Assembly: GCF_004345565.1 (NCBI RefSeq) | Contig: NZ_SLWA01000014.1 | Coordinates: 35,378 to 99,377 of the forward strand | Reading direction: 5' to 3' | DNA from: Flavobacterium circumlabens | GTDB taxonomy: Bacteria > Bacteroidota > Bacteroidia > Flavobacteriales > Flavobacteriaceae | DNA: 64,000 nt | Shown: positions 62,617 to 64,000 of the stretch, in pieces | How the letters are laid out: each line of letters opens with the position of its first letter | How positions within the stretch are numbered: the first letter of the stretch is position 1 | The notes under the pieces: model-generated | Told to the model about the DNA's origin: nothing | Seen by the model: only the letters and a program-made list of their open reading frames with translations | Database searches by the model: none | Translations under genes and position numbers: made by a program

Positions 62617-62676
62617 ATGAATACATTTTCAAAATATATCTTCACACTTCTTATCGTTTTTAGTTGTAGAATTTAA
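62617..62676 (+). pseudogene. Leader-peptide stub preceding the RHS fragment
   Basis: ATG at 62617 opens 19 codons reading MNTFSKYIFTLLIVFSCRI before TAA at 62674-62676. It looks like an export signal whose mature part has been lost. The RHS-type frame begins within it in another phase, so this may mark the junction of a recombination event. Confidence 0.4.
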
Positions 62677-64000
62677 AAACAAGGAAGGACAGGTCGTTTT
62701 AAAAAGAACCTATGAAGCAGGATTAAAACACGATACCTATTACGTATACGACCCTTACGGCAACCTGACCTATGTGATCCCGCCCAAAGCAGACGCAGCG
62801 ATTTCAGCCGATGTTTTAAATGGCTTGTGCTATCAGTACAAATACGATTACCGCAACCGACTGGTCGAGAAAAAACTGCCCGGCAAACAATGGGAGTTTA
62901 TCGTGTATGACAAACTCGACAGGCCCGTAGCGACAGGGCCCGCCAATTCGCCTTTTAAGGATGATACGGCAGTAGGCTGGCTCATTACCAAATACGATGT
63001 TTTTGGCCGTCCCATCTATACCGGCTGGAACAATGTCAGCAGCACGTCTGCCGCCAGAAAAACATTGCAGGACGCCCAAAATTCGGCTACGGTCTTGTTT
63101 GAGAAGAAGCTGCCGTTAACTATTGATGGTATTGCCACTGCTTATAATAACAGTATCGCGCCTACCAGTTTTAAACTCCTGACGGTTACCTATTACGATG
63201 ATTACACCTTTCCGGGTGCTCAGGCTGTTCCTGGTCTTATTATAGGCCAGACAGTTTTAACCAACGTAAAAGGGCTGCCGACAGGGACCTGGACAAGAGT
63301 TTTAAGTACCCCTTCATCCCTTGCAGGAGAAACAACCACTACCTTTTATGATACCAGGGGAAGAGGTATAAGTACCTATATAAAAAACCACTTAACAGGC
63401 ATAAGCCATACGGATAATGAAATTGATTTTACAGGAAAAACGTTAACCATACAAACCGAACATCAGCGTTTAGCAGGTGGTGCCAAAATGGCTACGGAGG
63501 AAAAATTTACGTACTCGCCTCAGGATCGTTTGCTGACCCATACCCATAAAATCGGCGCAGGTACACCCCAGCTGATGGCAGAAAATAAATACGATGCCCT
63601 GGGACAGCTCATGAGTAAAAATGTCGGAAACAGTACAGGGAGTCCTTTACAGAAAATCGATTTTAATTACAACATAAGAGGCTGGCTTACTGAGATCAAT
63701 AAAACCGCTAACCTGCAGCAGAGCACGGATCCGCTGGATTTGTTTGCTTTTAAGATCAATTACAATACTGTTCAGGCAGGTATTCCGAATGTTTCTTCAC
63801 TTTTTAACGGTAACATATCCGAGACTTTCTGGAGAACCGGTTCTGATAATATAGAACGTGCTTATGGTTACCAATATGATAAACTGAACCGACTGAAAAA
63901 TGCCGTTTACGAGAAAAATGGTCTGACGACCAATGCCTACGATGAGAGTTTAACCTACGACAGAAACGGAAACATCATGTCCCTGAAGCGAAAGGGAGAC
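62666..64000 (+). pseudogene. RHS-repeat protein, internal fragment without a start codon
   Basis: An open frame of 445 codons to the window end, reading VEFKNKEGQVVLKRTYE, YYVYDPYGNLTYVIPP, YDKLDRPVATGP, YDVFGRPIYTGW, YDALGQLMSKNV, YDKLNRLKNAVY and YDRNGNIMSLKRKGD: tandem YDxxGRL-type RHS/YD repeats. Upstream the frame stays open only to a TGA at 62618-62620 with no ATG, so the N-terminal part of the protein is missing. G+C content is visibly higher than in the flanking genes. It could be a silent cassette recombining with a full RHS gene, or a truncated copy; the 3' end is outside the window. Confidence 0.75.

Noticed and set aside
62816..63079. 87-codon - strand frame in the RHS region
   Set aside because: Shadow of the RHS repeats, whose YD motifs are unmistakable on the + strand.
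1..64000. CRISPR arrays, rRNA genes or complete tRNA genes
   Set aside because: I saw no regularly spaced repeats, rRNA sequence or full cloverleaf; the only tRNA-like piece is the 3' fragment at 34905-34927.

Overview
The window is AT-rich DNA (estimated by eye at about 35% G+C) from a member of the Bacteroidota, most likely a Flavobacterium. The evidence is three SusC/SusD pairs, Cys-anchored lipoproteins with acidic residues after the Cys, two proteins with type IX secretion (T9SS) C-terminal sorting domains, TAnnTTTG-type -7 promoter boxes and a NrtR-type sugar regulator. It holds three nutrient-acquisition loci separated by decayed DNA.

Region 1 (1-17275) is a polysaccharide utilisation locus on the + strand: the tail of a SusE/F-like protein, SusC, SusD, two paralogous GH30 enzymes, a GH2, a GH27, a GH51 with an unusual N-terminal extension, and a protein with two GH43 domains. 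The enzyme set fits an arabinose- and galactose-rich plant glycan such as arabinogalactan; this substrate is inferred.

Region 2 (17276-29031) looks like a Sus-type system for a polypeptide. A T9SS-secreted cyanophycinase-like peptidase (+ strand) lies downstream of a - strand cluster reading SusC, SusD, isoaspartyl peptidase, lipoprotein cyanophycinase, YfcC-family permease. Together these would convert extracellular cyanophycin to beta-Asp-Arg and then to Asp plus Arg. Both transcription units carry two upstream copies of the same 44-nt element, which aligns without gaps in all four copies and can form two small hairpins with compensatory changes. I know of no description of this combination.

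Region 3 (29588-35614) is a junkyard between loci: a fasciclin lipoprotein, an IS6-like remnant, - strand relics of an ATPase and an outer-membrane barrel, an isolated T9SS-secreted GH74, an IS1-family transposase with one stop codon, a tRNA 3'-end-like fragment and the tail of an SDR gene.

Region 4 (35615-62530) is a complete glucuronoxylan system: GH3 (broken by one stop and one frameshift), a LacI-type regulator, GH67, SDR reductase plus UxuA, GH10, GPH symporter, GH43, NrtR-type XylR, XylB, XylA, a decayed transaldolase, SusC/SusD, GH43, an SGNH esterase and a two-domain esterase. Six copies of the palindrome ACAAyCGrTTGT (some with one or two mismatches) lie upstream of its transcription units and probably form the operator of the LacI-type protein.

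Region 5 (62617-64000) is a start-less RHS-repeat fragment of visibly higher G+C content that runs out of the window.
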